Positions 12,817 to 23,345 of a stretch of 64,000 bases of DNA are shown here, one piece after another. Position numbers and translations under genes: made by a program. The DNA is from Comamonadaceae bacterium (lineage in GTDB: Bacteria; Pseudomonadota; Gammaproteobacteria; Burkholderiales; Burkholderiaceae_C), in the NCBI GenBank assembly GCA_947454955.1, contig CANGLW010000009.1, forward strand, positions 29,229-93,228, read 5' to 3'. The first letter of the stretch is position 1; each line of letters starts with the position of its first letter. Below the pieces are notes generated by a model, which was not told the DNA's origin, made no database searches, and saw only the letters and a list, made by a program, of their open reading frames with translations.

Positions 12817-14190
12817 ATGTCCACACCTTCCACCGAAACCCTGGCCACCTTCGCGGCGAACTTGCGCTTTGAGGACATCCCCGAGCCAGTGATCCGCCGC
12901 ACCGAAGATTTGTTCTTGGATTGGGTGGGCTCAGCCCTGGCTGGCAAAGGCGCGCGTGCGGTGGAAATCTTGGCGCAGTTTGCGCAAAGCATGGGGCCGA
13001 TGAACGCGCAGAACCAGCCCAGTGGCCCCAGCGAAATTCTGATTCACCGCAACAGCTCCAGCCCCTTGCTCGCGGCCATGGTCAATGCCGCGTCCTCGCA
13101 CGTGGCTGAGCAAGACGATGTGCACAACGGCTCAGTGTTTCACCCCGCTACCGTGGTGTTCTCTGCGGCTTTGGCGGTAGCGCAAGCTCTGGGGCGCTCA
13201 GGCAAAGAGTTGCTGACGGCGAGTGTGGCCGGCTACGAGGTGGGCATTCGGGTGGGTGAGTTTTTGGGCCGCTCGCACTACAAAATTTTTCACACCACCG
13301 CGACCGCCGGCACCCTGGCTGCTGCAGCGGCGGTGGGGCATTTGCTCAAGCTCACACCCGCGCAAATGTTGCATGCCTTTGGCTCGGCCGGCACACAGTC
13401 GGGCGGCTTGTGGGAGTTCTTGCGCGATGCGGCCGACTCTAAACAATTGCACACCGCGCACGCAGCCAGCGCTGGCTTGACAGCCGCTTACTTGGCGCAA
13501 GGTGGCTTCACCGGTGCGCGACAAATTTTGGAAGGGCCGCAAGGTTTGGGGGCTGGCATGTCGAGCGACGCCAACCCCGCCAAGCTCATCGATGGGATGG
13601 GCACGCGCTGGACGCTGGCCGAGACCTCCTTCAAGTTCCACGCATCCTGCCGTCACACCCACCCCGCGGCAGACGCTTTGCAACAGGTCTTGCACGTGAA
13701 CCAACTCAAAGCTGAGGACGTGAAAGAAGTGGTGGCCCTGGTGCACCAAGGCGCCATCGATGTGCTGGGGCCGGTGACCGACCCGCAGACCGTGCACCAA
13801 AGCAAGTTTTCCATGGGCACGGTGCTCGGTCTGGCCGCGGTGCTCGGGCGCGCCGGCTTGAATGAGTTTGACGCCAACTACAAAAACCAGAGCGTCACCG
13901 CTTTTCGCGACAAGGTGTTCATGCAACTCGACGCTGAAGTGGACGCGGCCTACCCGGCGCAGTGGATCGGCAAGGTGGTGGTGCACACGACTGATGGGCG
14001 CACGCTGCACGGCCGTGTGGACGAGCCCAAGGGCGACCCGGGCAACACCTTGAGCCGAGCCGAACTCGAGGCCAAAGCCATCAGCCTGGGCCTCTACCAA
14101 GGTGGGGCGACTGAGGCCGAGATGCGCCGCATCATCGAACAGGTTTGGCAGCTCACCGCCGTGCCGGTGGTGGGTCGCTTTTTGAACTGA
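12817..14190 (+). CDS. MmgE/PrpD family protein
   Basis: DWVGSALAGKGARA, HVAEQDDVHNGSVFHPA, FKFHASCRHTHPAADAL. Confidence 0.9.
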   Translation: MSTPSTETLATFAANLRFEDIPEPVIRRTEDLFLDWVGSALAGKGARAVEILAQFAQSMGPMNAQNQPSGPSEILIHRNSSSPLLAAMVNAASSHVAEQDDVHNGSVFHPATVVFSAALAVAQALGRSGKELLTASVAGYEVGIRVGEFLGRSHYKIFHTTATAGTLAAAAAVGHLLKLTPAQMLHAFGSAGTQSGGLWEFLRDAADSKQLHTAHAASAGLTAAYLAQGGFTGARQILEGPQGLGAGMSSDANPAKLIDGMGTRWTLAETSFKFHASCRHTHPAADALQQVLHVNQLKAEDVKEVVALVHQGAIDVLGPVTDPQTVHQSKFSMGTVLGLAAVLGRAGLNEFDANYKNQSVTAFRDKVFMQLDAEVDAAYPAQWIGKVVVHTTDGRTLHGRVDEPKGDPGNTLSRAELEAKAISLGLYQGGATEAEMRRIIEQVWQLTAVPVVGRFLN

Positions 14191-14297
14191 GCCTGTCGTG
14201 CGGGTCTAGATGGCCCAAGGGCGGTGTGGTTTATGCAAAACCGTTCCTAAAAGCGGTCGCCCTCAGTAATAATGCCCTTGTCAAAGACAGTCTAGGT

Positions 14298-14310
14298 ACA
14301 CATGATGTGT
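14298..14310. promoter_or_regulatory. Candidate operator palindrome ACACATGATGTGT upstream of Bug-type gene
   Basis: Perfect 13-nt palindrome between 12817-14190 and 14344-15339 genes. Confidence 0.3.
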
Positions 14311-14343
14311 GACTGCTTGATGTAAAACCAAAGAGGACGACCC

Positions 14344-15339
14344 ATGCAATTTTCTCGACGCGCCCTGCATCTCACCACCCTGGCCGCTGGTTTGGCTGCC
14401 GGACTGACTTTCAGTGGCTTGGCTGCGGCCCAAGCTTATCCCGCCAAGCCCGTGTCGCTGGTGGTGCCTTTCGCCGCTGGCGGCCCCACCGACATCGTGG
14501 CCCGCACCCTGGCTGCAGCCATGGCCAAGCCCCTGGGCCAATCGGTGGTGGTGGAAAACAAACTCGGCGCTGGCGGCACGATCGCTGCCGGCACGGTGGC
14601 CCGCGCCAACCCTGATGGCTACACCTTCTTCATCCACCACAACGGCATGGCCACCGCGCCAGCCCTGTACCGCAAGCTCGCCTTCAACCCGCTGACCGAC
14701 TTTGAATACGTGGGCCAGGTGGTGGACGTGCCCATGACGCTGATCGCCCGCAAGGATTTCCCGGCCAAGAACATGGCCGAGTTGATCACTTACGTCAAAG
14801 CCAATGCCAGCAAAATCAACTTGGCCAACGCCGGCCTGGGCGCGGTCTCGCACCTGTGCGGCACGCTCTTGCAACAAGCCTTGGGCGCTGACCTGACCAC
14901 CGTGCCTTTCTCGGGCACCGCGCCTGCGCTCAACGCCTTGTTGGGCGGCCAGGTCGACCTGCTGTGCGACCAAACCACCAACACCACCCAGCACATCAAG
15001 GCCGGCACGGTGAAGATGTACGGCGTGACCACCAAGTCACGCATCAAGTCCATGCCTGACCAACCCACCCTGGCTGAAAGCGGCTTGAAAGACTTTGAAG
15101 TGGTGGTGTGGCACGGCATGTACGCCCCCAAAGGCACACCCCCTGAGGTCATCAAAAAGTTTGGTGACGCCATGCGCGTGGCCATCAAAGACCCGGCCTT
15201 TGCGACCCGCATGGCTGAACTGGGTGCCGAGCAAATTTCCGAGGCCCGCCAAACCCCTGAAGGCCTGAAGACTTTCTTGGGTAGCGAAATCACCAAATGG
15301 GGCGCTGTGATCAAGGCCGCTGGCCAGTTCGCTGACTGA
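14344..15339 (+). CDS. Bug-family tripartite tricarboxylate transporter substrate-binding protein
   Basis: Signal peptide, YPAKPVSLVVPFAAGGPTDIVAR, PFSGTAPALNALLGGQVD. Confidence 0.93.
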   Translation: MQFSRRALHLTTLAAGLAAGLTFSGLAAAQAYPAKPVSLVVPFAAGGPTDIVARTLAAAMAKPLGQSVVVENKLGAGGTIAAGTVARANPDGYTFFIHHNGMATAPALYRKLAFNPLTDFEYVGQVVDVPMTLIARKDFPAKNMAELITYVKANASKINLANAGLGAVSHLCGTLLQQALGADLTTVPFSGTAPALNALLGGQVDLLCDQTTNTTQHIKAGTVKMYGVTTKSRIKSMPDQPTLAESGLKDFEVVVWHGMYAPKGTPPEVIKKFGDAMRVAIKDPAFATRMAELGAEQISEARQTPEGLKTFLGSEITKWGAVIKAAGQFAD

Positions 15340-15356
15340 ACCGCGTCAACCCGTCA

Positions 15357-15387
15357 AAAGCCGGATACCGTGTATCCGGCTTTTTTT
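15357..15387 (+). terminator. Rho-independent terminator
   Basis: AAAGCCGGATACCGTGTATCCGGCTTTTTTT. Confidence 0.9.
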
Positions 15388-15479
15388 CGTCCTGCCGAGC
15401 CAGATTGCTAACTTTTTGTTGCCAATTAACGCTGTTTTTTTGTATTAATAGCAGCCTCGGTATCAAATAAAGTGCAGGG

Positions 15480-16175
15480 ATGGACAAATCCCGCGCTTTC
15501 GCTGCCCCCAAGGCCGTCTTGTTTGACGCCTACGGCACGCTGTTCGATGTGTACAGCGTGGGGTTGCTGGCCGAGCAATTGTTCCCCGGCCAGGGGCAGG
15601 CCATCAGCCTGCTGTGGCGCGACAAACAAATTGAATACACCCGGCTGGTCACCATGAGCCGGGGCGCGCCCTACCAGCCGTTTTGGGCGCTGACCCAAGC
15701 CGCGCTGCGATACACCTGCCAAAAATTGGGATTGAGCTTGAGCCCAGAGGCCGAGAGCCAGCTGATGAACCAGTACCGGCACCTCAGCGCCTTTCCTGAA
15801 AACCACGGCGTGTTGCAAGCCCTCAAATCACGCGGCGTGGTGACCGGTATTTTGTCCAACGGCGACCCCGAAATGCTGGGCATCGCGGTGCGCAGCGCCG
15901 GGCTCGACGAGCTGCTCGACCACGTCATCAGCGTGGACAGCGTGCAGCAGTACAAAACCAGCCCCCAGGCCTATGCCTTGGGCGAGGCCGCCACCGGCCT
16001 CAAAGCTGAACAAATTGGCTTTGTGAGCTGCAACAGCTGGGACGCGCTGGGCGCGACCTGGTTCGGCTACCAAACCCTGTGGGTGAACCGTCAAGGTTTG
16101 CCCTTTGAAACCTTGGGCACCCAGCCCTATCGCACCGGCACCAGCCTGCGCGATGTGCTGAGCCTGTTTGCTTAA
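15480..16175 (+). CDS. Haloacid dehalogenase type II (HAD)
   Basis: LFDAYGTLFDVYS, LSNGDPEML, SCNSWDALGATWFG. Confidence 0.9.
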   Translation: MDKSRAFAAPKAVLFDAYGTLFDVYSVGLLAEQLFPGQGQAISLLWRDKQIEYTRLVTMSRGAPYQPFWALTQAALRYTCQKLGLSLSPEAESQLMNQYRHLSAFPENHGVLQALKSRGVVTGILSNGDPEMLGIAVRSAGLDELLDHVISVDSVQQYKTSPQAYALGEAATGLKAEQIGFVSCNSWDALGATWFGYQTLWVNRQGLPFETLGTQPYRTGTSLRDVLSLFA

Positions 16176-16187
16176 CTTTCGGAGGAT

Positions 16188-18401
16188 ATGAATATGACCC
16201 AAAACACCACACCGCGTACCAAGGCCGGCCGCCTGCAGGTGGCCACCAACCTGTATCGCTTCATCGAAGACAAAGTGCTGCCTGGCACGGGCGTGACCAG
16301 CGCGGCCTTCTGGCAAGGCTTTGACGCCCTGGCCCATGAACTCGGCCCGAAAAATGCCGCCCTCTTGGCTGAGCGCGATCGCCTGCAACTCGAACTCGAC
16401 GCATGGCACAAAGCCAACCCCGGCCCCATCACCGACATGCCGGCTTACCGCGCATTCCTGGAAAAAATTGGCTACCTGGTGCCCGTGCCCGCGCAAGTCG
16501 ACAGCGACACCACCAACGTGGACGCTGAGCTGGCCATCCAAGCCGGCCCGCAGCTGGTGGTGCCCATCCTCAATGCACGTTACGCCTTGAACGCCGCGAA
16601 CGCCCGCTGGGGTTCGCTGTACGACGCGCTGTACGGCACCGACGCCATCTCGGAAGAAGGCGGCGCTGACAAAGGCAAGGGCTACAACCCGGTGCGCGGC
16701 GCCAAAGTGATTGCCTATGCACGCCAAGTGCTCGACCAGGCCGCACCTTTGGCCAACGGTTCGCACAAAGACGCGACCGGCTACAGCGTGGTGGGCGGCC
16801 AATTGGTGGTGGCCATGGCCAACGGCAGCACTGGCTTGGCCGATGCATCGAAATTCGTGGGTTACCAGGGCGACGCTGCCAACCCCAGCGCGGTGCTGCT
16901 GGCCAACAACGGCATCCACATCGAGATTCAAATTGACCGCAGCACCCCCATCGGCAAAACCGACGCTGCCGGCGTGAGCGACCTGTTGATGGAAGCTGCA
17001 CTGTCCACCATCCTCGACCTGGAAGACTCGGTGGCCGTGGTGGATGCTGACGACAAAGTGGTGGCCTACGACAACTGGCTGGGCATTTTGCAAGGCACCC
17101 TCACCGAAGAAGTGAGCAAGGGCGACAAGACCTTCACACGCCGCTTGAACGGCGACCGCAGCTACACCGGTGCCAATGGCCAGCCCGTGACGCTGCATGG
17201 CCGCTCGCTGCTGTTCATCCGCAACGTGGGTCACCTCATGACCAACCCCGCTGTGCTGTACGGCGACGGCAGCGAAATCCACGAAGGCATTTTGGACGCC
17301 ATGGTCACCGTGGCCATTGCCATCCACGACCTGAAAGCCCAAGGTGCCATTCGCAACTCGCGCACCGGCTCGATCTACATCGTCAAGCCCAAGATGCACG
17401 GCCCGGCCGAAGTGGGCTTTGCCGCTGAATTGTTCGGCCGCGTTGAGAAAGTGTTGGGCCTGTCTGAGAACACCGTCAAGCTGGGCATCATGGACGAAGA
17501 GCGCCGCACCAGCGTGAACTTGAAGGCTTGCATTGCCGCTGCCAAGAGCCGTGTGGCCTTCATCAACACCGGCTTCCTGGACCGCACCGGTGATGAGATG
17601 CACACCGCCATGCACGCCGGCCCCATGATCCGCAAAGCCGCCATGAAAGGCAGCGAGTGGATTGCCGCTTACGAGAAAAACAATGTGCTGGTGGGCCTGG
17701 GCTGCGGCCTGCGCGGTCGCGCACAAATCGGCAAAGGCATGTGGGCCATGCCCGACCTGATGGCCGCGATGATCGAGCAAAAAATTGTGCACCCCAAAGC
17801 TGGTGCCAACACCGCTTGGGTGCCTTCACCCACCGCGGCTACCCTGCACGCGCTGCACTACCACCAGGTCAATGTGGCGGCCATCCAGGCTGAGCTTGAA
17901 AAAGCCGCCAAGGGCGCTGACGCTAAAGCACAAGCCGAGCAATTGCTGACCGGTTTGTTGACCGTGCCTGTCTCGCCCACACGCACCTGGACTGCTGAAG
18001 AGGTTCAACAAGAACTCGACAACAACGTGCAGGGTATTTTGGGTTATGTGGTGCGCTGGATTGACCAGGGCGTGGGCTGTTCCAAGGTGCCTGACATCCA
18101 CAACATCGGCCTGATGGAAGACCGCGCGACCCTGCGTATTTCCAGCCAGCACATCGCCAACTGGTTGCTGCATGGCATCACCAACGATGCCCAAGTGCGC
18201 GCCACCTTTGAGCGCATGGCTGCTGTGGTGGACCAGCAAAACGCTGGTGACGCGTTGTACAAGCCCATGGCAGGCAACTTCAGCACCTCGATGGCTTACA
18301 AAGCTGCCACCGATTTGGTGTTTGAAGGCATGGCCCAACCCAGCGGCTACACCGAGCCTTTGCTGCACGCATGGCGCTTGAAAGTCAAGGCAGCTGCCTG
18401 A
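16188..18401 (+). CDS. glcB: Malate synthase G
   Basis: Full-length 737 aa, [49 protein letters not shown]. Confidence 0.96.
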   Translation: MNMTQNTTPRTKAGRLQVATNLYRFIEDKVLPGTGVTSAAFWQGFDALAHELGPKNAALLAERDRLQLELDAWHKANPGPITDMPAYRAFLEKIGYLVPVPAQVDSDTTNVDAELAIQAGPQLVVPILNARYALNAANARWGSLYDALYGTDAISEEGGADKGKGYNPVRGAKVIAYARQVLDQAAPLANGSHKDATGYSVVGGQLVVAMANGSTGLADASKFVGYQGDAANPSAVLLANNGIHIEIQIDRSTPIGKTDAAGVSDLLMEAALSTILDLEDSVAVVDADDKVVAYDNWLGILQGTLTEEVSKGDKTFTRRLNGDRSYTGANGQPVTLHGRSLLFIRNVGHLMTNPAVLYGDGSEIHEGILDAMVTVAIAIHDLKAQGAIRNSRTGSIYIVKPKMHGPAEVGFAAELFGRVEKVLGLSENTVKLGIMDEERRTSVNLKACIAAAKSRVAFINTGFLDRTGDEMHTAMHAGPMIRKAAMKGSEWIAAYEKNNVLVGLGCGLRGRAQIGKGMWAMPDLMAAMIEQKIVHPKAGANTAWVPSPTAATLHALHYHQVNVAAIQAELEKAAKGADAKAQAEQLLTGLLTVPVSPTRTWTAEEVQQELDNNVQGILGYVVRWIDQGVGCSKVPDIHNIGLMEDRATLRISSQHIANWLLHGITNDAQVRATFERMAAVVDQQNAGDALYKPMAGNFSTSMAYKAATDLVFEGMAQPSGYTEPLLHAWRLKVKAAA

Positions 18402-18447
18402 GATTGCATTTCAAGTTTGCTCCTGAAAACGGAGCAGAGTCTTCAGT

Positions 18448-18474
18448 AAAAACGGCGCCTAGGCGCCGTTTTTT
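18448..18474. terminator. Bidirectional terminator
   Basis: AAAAACGGCGCCTAGGCGCCGTTTTTT. Confidence 0.9.
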
Positions 18475-19187
18475 CATGCGGCCACGCACCAAGGCGCGGC
18501 GTTGTGAAACCAACTCAACCACAAGGCCCAGCCTGAACTCAAAGCCAAGGCCAAGCCTGCCAGGCGCAACGGCCAGGCTCCGCGCTCGATGCGCAAGATC
18601 GTCATGCCGCGCACCAAGAGCCAAGGCGCAGCGGCCAACGACACACCGCTGCCCAGGGCAAACGCAGCCATCACCCCCGCGCCTTGCACAGGCTCATGCG
18701 CCAGGGCGGCGAGCATCAAGGCCGCGTACAACAAACCACAAGGCATGAGCGCCCACATGGCCCCCAGGCCCAAGGGCGCGGCCACACCACGGCTTGAGGC
18801 CCACTGGCGCAAACCCAGCCACACCCGTTGTCCCAGGCCAGCCATCCAACGCGGCTGCGCGGCTTGAAAGAGCAACCACACACCGGTGGCCAACAATGCC
18901 AAGTGAAATAAACCCCACACCGGTCGCCATGCCACCGACTGTGTGGTGAGCCACCCCATGGCCTGTACCGAGGCTGCTGCCACAGCACCCAGCGTGGCAT
19001 AGCCCAGCAAGCGCCCGGTTTGGAAAAGCAGCAGGCTGCGCGGCCGGTTCGGACCGCAGGCCTGCACCACACCCACGCAAGCGGTGTTGCACATGGCCAC
19101 ACAGTGCGGGCCACCCACCAAGCCCATGAACAGGGCTGAGAGCAGCAAGGGCATAGACATGGACGTAGGGGTGAGCGTGGCGATCAA
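18474..19187 (-). CDS. Sulfite exporter TauE/SafE family membrane protein
   Basis: FMGLVGGPHCVAMC N-terminus and multiple TM segments; overlaps hemN by 4 bp. Confidence 0.85.
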   Translation of the reverse strand: MIATLTPTSMSMPLLLSALFMGLVGGPHCVAMCNTACVGVVQACGPNRPRSLLLFQTGRLLGYATLGAVAAASVQAMGWLTTQSVAWRPVWGLFHLALLATGVWLLFQAAQPRWMAGLGQRVWLGLRQWASSRGVAAPLGLGAMWALMPCGLLYAALMLAALAHEPVQGAGVMAAFALGSGVSLAAAPWLLVRGMTILRIERGAWPLRLAGLALALSSGWALWLSWFHNAAPWCVAA

Positions 19188-20575
19188 ATGATTTTTGAAA
19201 AGCGCGAACGGTCCAGGTCGGCCTGCAAATAGCGGTCAAACACCATGGCAATCGCACGCACCAAAAAGCGCCCTTTGGCAGTCACGCTCACGCCTTGGGC
19301 GTCCGTGCTCACCAGGCCATCGTCTTCGAGTTCCATCAGCGCCTCCAACTCACGGGCGAAGTGGCGTTGGAAGTCAATCAGGTAAGACTGGTTGATCTCT
19401 TCAAACAAGACCTGCCCTTGGCACATCAGCGCCATGATGACCGCACGACGCACCAAATCGTCACGCGTCAAGGCCAAGCCGCGCACCACAGGGAAGCGGC
19501 CATGGTCGAGCGCGTCGTAATACTCGTCGAGCGTTTTGGCGTTCTGGTGGTAAGTGGCGCCCATGCGGCCAATCGACGAGACGCCCAGGGCCAGCAAATC
19601 GCAATCGGGTTGGGTGCTGTAGCCCTGGAAGTTGCGGTGCAAATGCCCCATGCGTTGGGCCACGGCCAACTCGTCCTCAGGCAAAGCAAAATGGTCCATG
19701 CCGATGTAGTCGTAGCCCGCTGCCAACAAGCGGTGTTGTGCAGCAATAAGCATCTGTAGCTTGTCAGCAGGTGGCGGTAAATCTTGCGCGTTGATGCGGC
19801 GCTGGGGCTTGAAGCGCACCGGCAAATGGGCGTAGGCGTACACCGCAATGCGGTCAGGGCGCTGCGCGATCACCTGAGCGATGGTGCGCTCGAACGAGGC
19901 CAAGGTTTGCTTGGGCAAGCCGTAAATCAAATCGAAGTTGACCGACTCAAAGCCACGTGCGCGCGCCGCGTCCAACAAGGTCTGCACCAGCTCGGGCGAC
20001 TGCACGCGGTGCACAGCTTGTTGCACTTGCGGCTCGTAATCTTGCACGCCCAAGCTCAAGCGGTTAAAGCCCAACGCATGCAGGGTGTCGAGCATCTCGG
20101 GCGCGATGGTGCGCGGATCAATCTCTATGGAGAGTTCCGCACCGGGCTGAATCTCAAAGTTCTCGCGTAGCATGCCCATGAGTGCGCGCAGCTCATCGGC
20201 GTTCAAGAAGGTGGGCGAGCCACCACCCAGGTGCAATTGCGAGACCTTCTGGCGCTTGCCCAGCACCGCGGTATGCAAGGCCACTTCGCGACTCAGGTAA
20301 TCCAAGTAGGCCTTGGCGCGGTCGTGGTGCTTGGTGATGATTTTGTTGCAAGCGCAGTAGTAGCACAGCGACTCGCAAAACGGGATGTGAACATACAGCG
20401 AGAGCGGGATGAGCTTGCCAAAGGCCGTGCCGCTGCGGCGCATCAGGGCGGCGCGGTAATCGTCTTCACCAAAGGCCTCCACAAAGCGGTCGGCGGTGGG
20501 GTAAGAGGTGTAACGCGGGCCGGCCTGGTCGTAACGCAGCAGGGCTTGTGGGGTGGGTAAAAAGCTGGTGTCCAT
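19184..20575 (-). CDS. hemN: Oxygen-independent coproporphyrinogen III oxidase
   Basis: YVHIPFCESLCYYCACNKIITK radical-SAM motif, LHLGGGSPTFL. Confidence 0.96.
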   Translation of the reverse strand: MDTSFLPTPQALLRYDQAGPRYTSYPTADRFVEAFGEDDYRAALMRRSGTAFGKLIPLSLYVHIPFCESLCYYCACNKIITKHHDRAKAYLDYLSREVALHTAVLGKRQKVSQLHLGGGSPTFLNADELRALMGMLRENFEIQPGAELSIEIDPRTIAPEMLDTLHALGFNRLSLGVQDYEPQVQQAVHRVQSPELVQTLLDAARARGFESVNFDLIYGLPKQTLASFERTIAQVIAQRPDRIAVYAYAHLPVRFKPQRRINAQDLPPPADKLQMLIAAQHRLLAAGYDYIGMDHFALPEDELAVAQRMGHLHRNFQGYSTQPDCDLLALGVSSIGRMGATYHQNAKTLDEYYDALDHGRFPVVRGLALTRDDLVRRAVIMALMCQGQVLFEEINQSYLIDFQRHFARELEALMELEDDGLVSTDAQGVSVTAKGRFLVRAIAMVFDRYLQADLDRSRFSKII

Positions 20576-20615
20576 GGGTGTGAGGGCTAATGTGCCGCAA
20601 CACCGAGATAGCTTT

Positions 20616-20629
20616 TTGACTTACATCAA
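20616..20629. promoter_or_regulatory. FNR-type box between hemN and fnr
   Basis: TTGACTTACATCAA matches TTGAT-N4-ATCAA with one mismatch. Confidence 0.75.
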
Positions 20630-20703
20630 ATGCCAAGCAGATAGGGGCAGACCCTGAGCTAAAGCGCTTGGTCAGATCAAACCTGCGTGCGAAAATTTGC
20701 CCC

Positions 20704-21423
20704 ATGAACCTCCAAAGCATCAAGGTTGCGTGCTCCAACTGCAATTTGCGTGAGCTCTGTCTGCCCGTGGGCTTGTCCAGTGACGAGGTCGAACGCCTCG
20801 ACCAAGTGGTGTCCAACCGCCGCAAGGTGAAAAAGGGCGAGGCGCTGTACCACACGGGTGAAGCCTTCAGCTCGCTGTACGCGATTCGCACTGGCTTTTT
20901 CAAAACCTGTTTGACCACCGACGATGGGCGCGAGCAAATCACCGGTTTTCAAATGGCCGGCGAGATCATGGGTTTGGACGGCATCTCCACCGAGCGCCAC
21001 AACTGCGACGCCCGGGCGCTGGAAGACGCTGAGGTGTGCGTGATGCCTTTTGGCATCGTGGAAGAACTCTCGCGCGAGATCACCGGTTTGCAACGCCATG
21101 TGCACAAGATCATGAGCCGTGAGATCGTGCGCGAGAACAGCATCATGATGTTGCTGGGCAATATGCGCGCCGAAGAACGCCTGGCCGCGTTTTTGCTCAA
21201 CCTCTTGCAACGCCAGCAAGCACGGGGTTTTTCCAGCACTGAGATCGTCTTGCGCATGTCGCGCGAAGAGATTGGGGTGTACCTGGGCCTCAAGCTCGAA
21301 ACCGTGAGTCGCACCTTCTCGAAGTTTGTGGACGATGGCTTCATCGAGGTCAAGCAACGCCACATCAAGGTCATCAACCTTGAGGGGCTCAGCGCCTTGA
21401 TGAAACAGCCTGAGTGCCATTGA
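20704..21423 (+). CDS. fnr: FNR-type Crp family transcriptional regulator
   Basis: N-terminal CSNCNLRELC cysteines, internal NCDA Cys, HTH REEIGVYLGLKLETVSRTFSKF. Confidence 0.93.
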   Translation: MNLQSIKVACSNCNLRELCLPVGLSSDEVERLDQVVSNRRKVKKGEALYHTGEAFSSLYAIRTGFFKTCLTTDDGREQITGFQMAGEIMGLDGISTERHNCDARALEDAEVCVMPFGIVEELSREITGLQRHVHKIMSREIVRENSIMMLLGNMRAEERLAAFLLNLLQRQQARGFSSTEIVLRMSREEIGVYLGLKLETVSRTFSKFVDDGFIEVKQRHIKVINLEGLSALMKQPECH

Positions 21424-21429
21424 ACGGCT

Positions 21430-21669
21430 TCAGTCACGCGGGGCATTGACCTCGGCAGCGGGCTTGAGCAAGAACAGCGTCAAGCCACACGCGGTCATGA
21501 TCGCGCCCCAAAACACAAAGAAAGCCAGCGTGTAAACCGCTTGGCGTGAGATCTCCAGCGGGTGACCCAACCAGTGCAGGCTGTGCGGGTCGAGCACCGC
21601 AAACACCAGCATCTCAAGCACGCAGGCCACCAGAAAACTGGGCCAGATCAGCAACAGTGAGGGACGCAT
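21430..21669 (-). CDS. Small membrane protein in cbb3 cluster
   Basis: Two predicted TM segments; location downstream of ccoG. Confidence 0.65.
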   Translation of the reverse strand: MRPSLLLIWPSFLVACVLEMLVFAVLDPHSLHWLGHPLEISRQAVYTLAFFVFWGAIMTACGLTLFLLKPAAEVNAPRD

Positions 21670-21676
21670 GACAGGC

Positions 21677-21904
21677 TCAGCGTTTGGCAGGCAGAGTGCC
21701 AGCTGCTGCGTGGTTGCGGGCCTGTACCGCAGGTGCTTGGGTGATGTCTGGCGTGCGGGTGTCGAGCACCGGGTCGGGCGAGGAAAGCGCCAACACCATG
21801 GTGGCCACCCCGGCCACCACCACCATGGCCGGGCCGGCAATCACCATCCACACCATCGGGTAACGCCACCAGGGCTGGCTTGCGGGAACATCGTTCATGG
21901 TCAA
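21677..21904 (-). CDS. Small membrane protein (short FixH-like)
   Basis: PWWRYPMVWMVIAGPAMVVVAG resembles FixH N-terminus; adjacent to ccoG. Confidence 0.6.
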   Translation of the reverse strand: MTMNDVPASQPWWRYPMVWMVIAGPAMVVVAGVATMVLALSSPDPVLDTRTPDITQAPAVQARNHAAAGTLPAKR

Positions 21905-21907
21905 CTC

Positions 21908-23335
21908 CTAAGGCACTAAAAACACAGACTTCTCATGCACCGCGCGGGCGCTATCGAGCGCGGTGATGGTGAACACGATCGGGTACGAACCCTTGGGTAC
22001 ATCGCCCGGCATTTGCAAACGCACGCTCACCCAGCGCGACTGGGCCGAGCCCACCTGGGTCAGCGGGTCTGAGGCGACAGACAAACCCGCCAAACCAGCC
22101 GGGCCTTGCACCTCAATGCGGTAATGCTGCTGCGACTCGGTGGCGTTCATCACCTGCAAGCGGTACACGTTTTCCAGCACGCCACCAGCCACCAAGCGCG
22201 CCATCACGCCGCGGTCGCGCACCACATCGACCTTGAAGGGCGAACGCAGGGCCAGGCTCACACTCATGCCCAGAGTGATGAGCAAGAGCACCGCGCTGTA
22301 AATCAACACCCTGGGCCGCCACATGCGCCGCAAAATTTGTGAACGGCTCCAGCCCTGGGCGATGGCATTGGGCGTGGTGTACTTGATCAAGCCGCGTGGT
22401 GCCCCGATCTTGTCCATCACACCGTCGCACACATCGGCACAGGCCCCGCAACCTATGCACTCGTACTGCAGGCCCTGGCGAATGTCGATGTCGGTAGGGC
22501 AGACCTGCACGCACAAGCTGCAGTCCACGCATGCTCCGAAATTCATAGCATCTGCTTGCTTGGCGTGGGCACCGCGCGGCTCGCCACGCTTGGCGTCGTA
22601 CGTGACGATCAAGGTGTCTTTGTCGAACATCGCACTTTGAAAGCGGGCGTAAGGGCACATGTATTTGCACACCTGCTCACGCATGAAGCCGGCATTGCCA
22701 TACGTGGCCAAAGCGTAGAAGAAGACCCAGAACACTTCCCACGAGCTCATGCGGGTTTGCAAAAACGCCATGCCCAGCTCTTTGATGGGCGTGAAGTAGC
22801 CCACAAAGGTGAAGCCCGTCCACATGGCCACCATGAGCCAGAACACATGCTTGACCCATTTCTTCACCAGCTTTTCCAGGCTGAAAGGGCTGCCATCCAA
22901 ACGCAAGCGGGCAGATCGGTCGCCTTCGACCTTGCGTTCGATCCACAGAAAAATTTCGGTGTACACCGTTTGCGGGCAGGCGTAGCCGCACCACAAGCGC
23001 CCCGCCATGGCGGTGAACAAAAACAAGCTCAGGGCAGAGATGACCAGCAAGCCAGTGAGGTAAATGAAGTCTTGCGGGTAGAGAACCAAATCAGCAATGA
23101 AAAAGCGCCGTGAGCCCAGGTCAAACAAGACTGCTTGGCGCTGCCCCCAACTCAGCCAGGGCAGGCCGTAAAACACCAACTGGGTAAGCACCACCATGGC
23201 CCAACGCCAGCGTGCAAACACGCCTTGCACGCTGCGCGGGTAGACCTTGCTGTGCGCCGCAAACAGCGGCACCAGATGGTCATCGGTCAGGGGTTGGATG
23301 GGCACCACCTTGCGTGCGCCGTCTGAAGAGCTCAT
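21908..23335 (-). CDS. ccoG: Cytochrome c oxidase accessory protein CcoG (4Fe-4S)
   Basis: RLWCGYACPQTVYTEIF, CVDCSLCVQVCPTDIDIRQGLQYECIGCGACADVCD. Confidence 0.95.
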   Translation of the reverse strand: MSSSDGARKVVPIQPLTDDHLVPLFAAHSKVYPRSVQGVFARWRWAMVVLTQLVFYGLPWLSWGQRQAVLFDLGSRRFFIADLVLYPQDFIYLTGLLVISALSLFLFTAMAGRLWCGYACPQTVYTEIFLWIERKVEGDRSARLRLDGSPFSLEKLVKKWVKHVFWLMVAMWTGFTFVGYFTPIKELGMAFLQTRMSSWEVFWVFFYALATYGNAGFMREQVCKYMCPYARFQSAMFDKDTLIVTYDAKRGEPRGAHAKQADAMNFGACVDCSLCVQVCPTDIDIRQGLQYECIGCGACADVCDGVMDKIGAPRGLIKYTTPNAIAQGWSRSQILRRMWRPRVLIYSAVLLLITLGMSVSLALRSPFKVDVVRDRGVMARLVAGGVLENVYRLQVMNATESQQHYRIEVQGPAGLAGLSVASDPLTQVGSAQSRWVSVRLQMPGDVPKGSYPIVFTITALDSARAVHEKSVFLVP

Positions 23336-23345
23336 GCGTCAGCGA

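Noticed and set aside
15828-17792. 654-aa minus-strand ORF opposite malate synthase G
   Set aside because: Mirror ORF on the antisense of a clear high-GC gene; His/Gly/Val-rich composition without recognisable domain.
20660-20680. TTGGTCAGATCAA near fnr as second FNR box
   Set aside because: Spacing between half-sites is 3 instead of 4 and the left half-site is poor.
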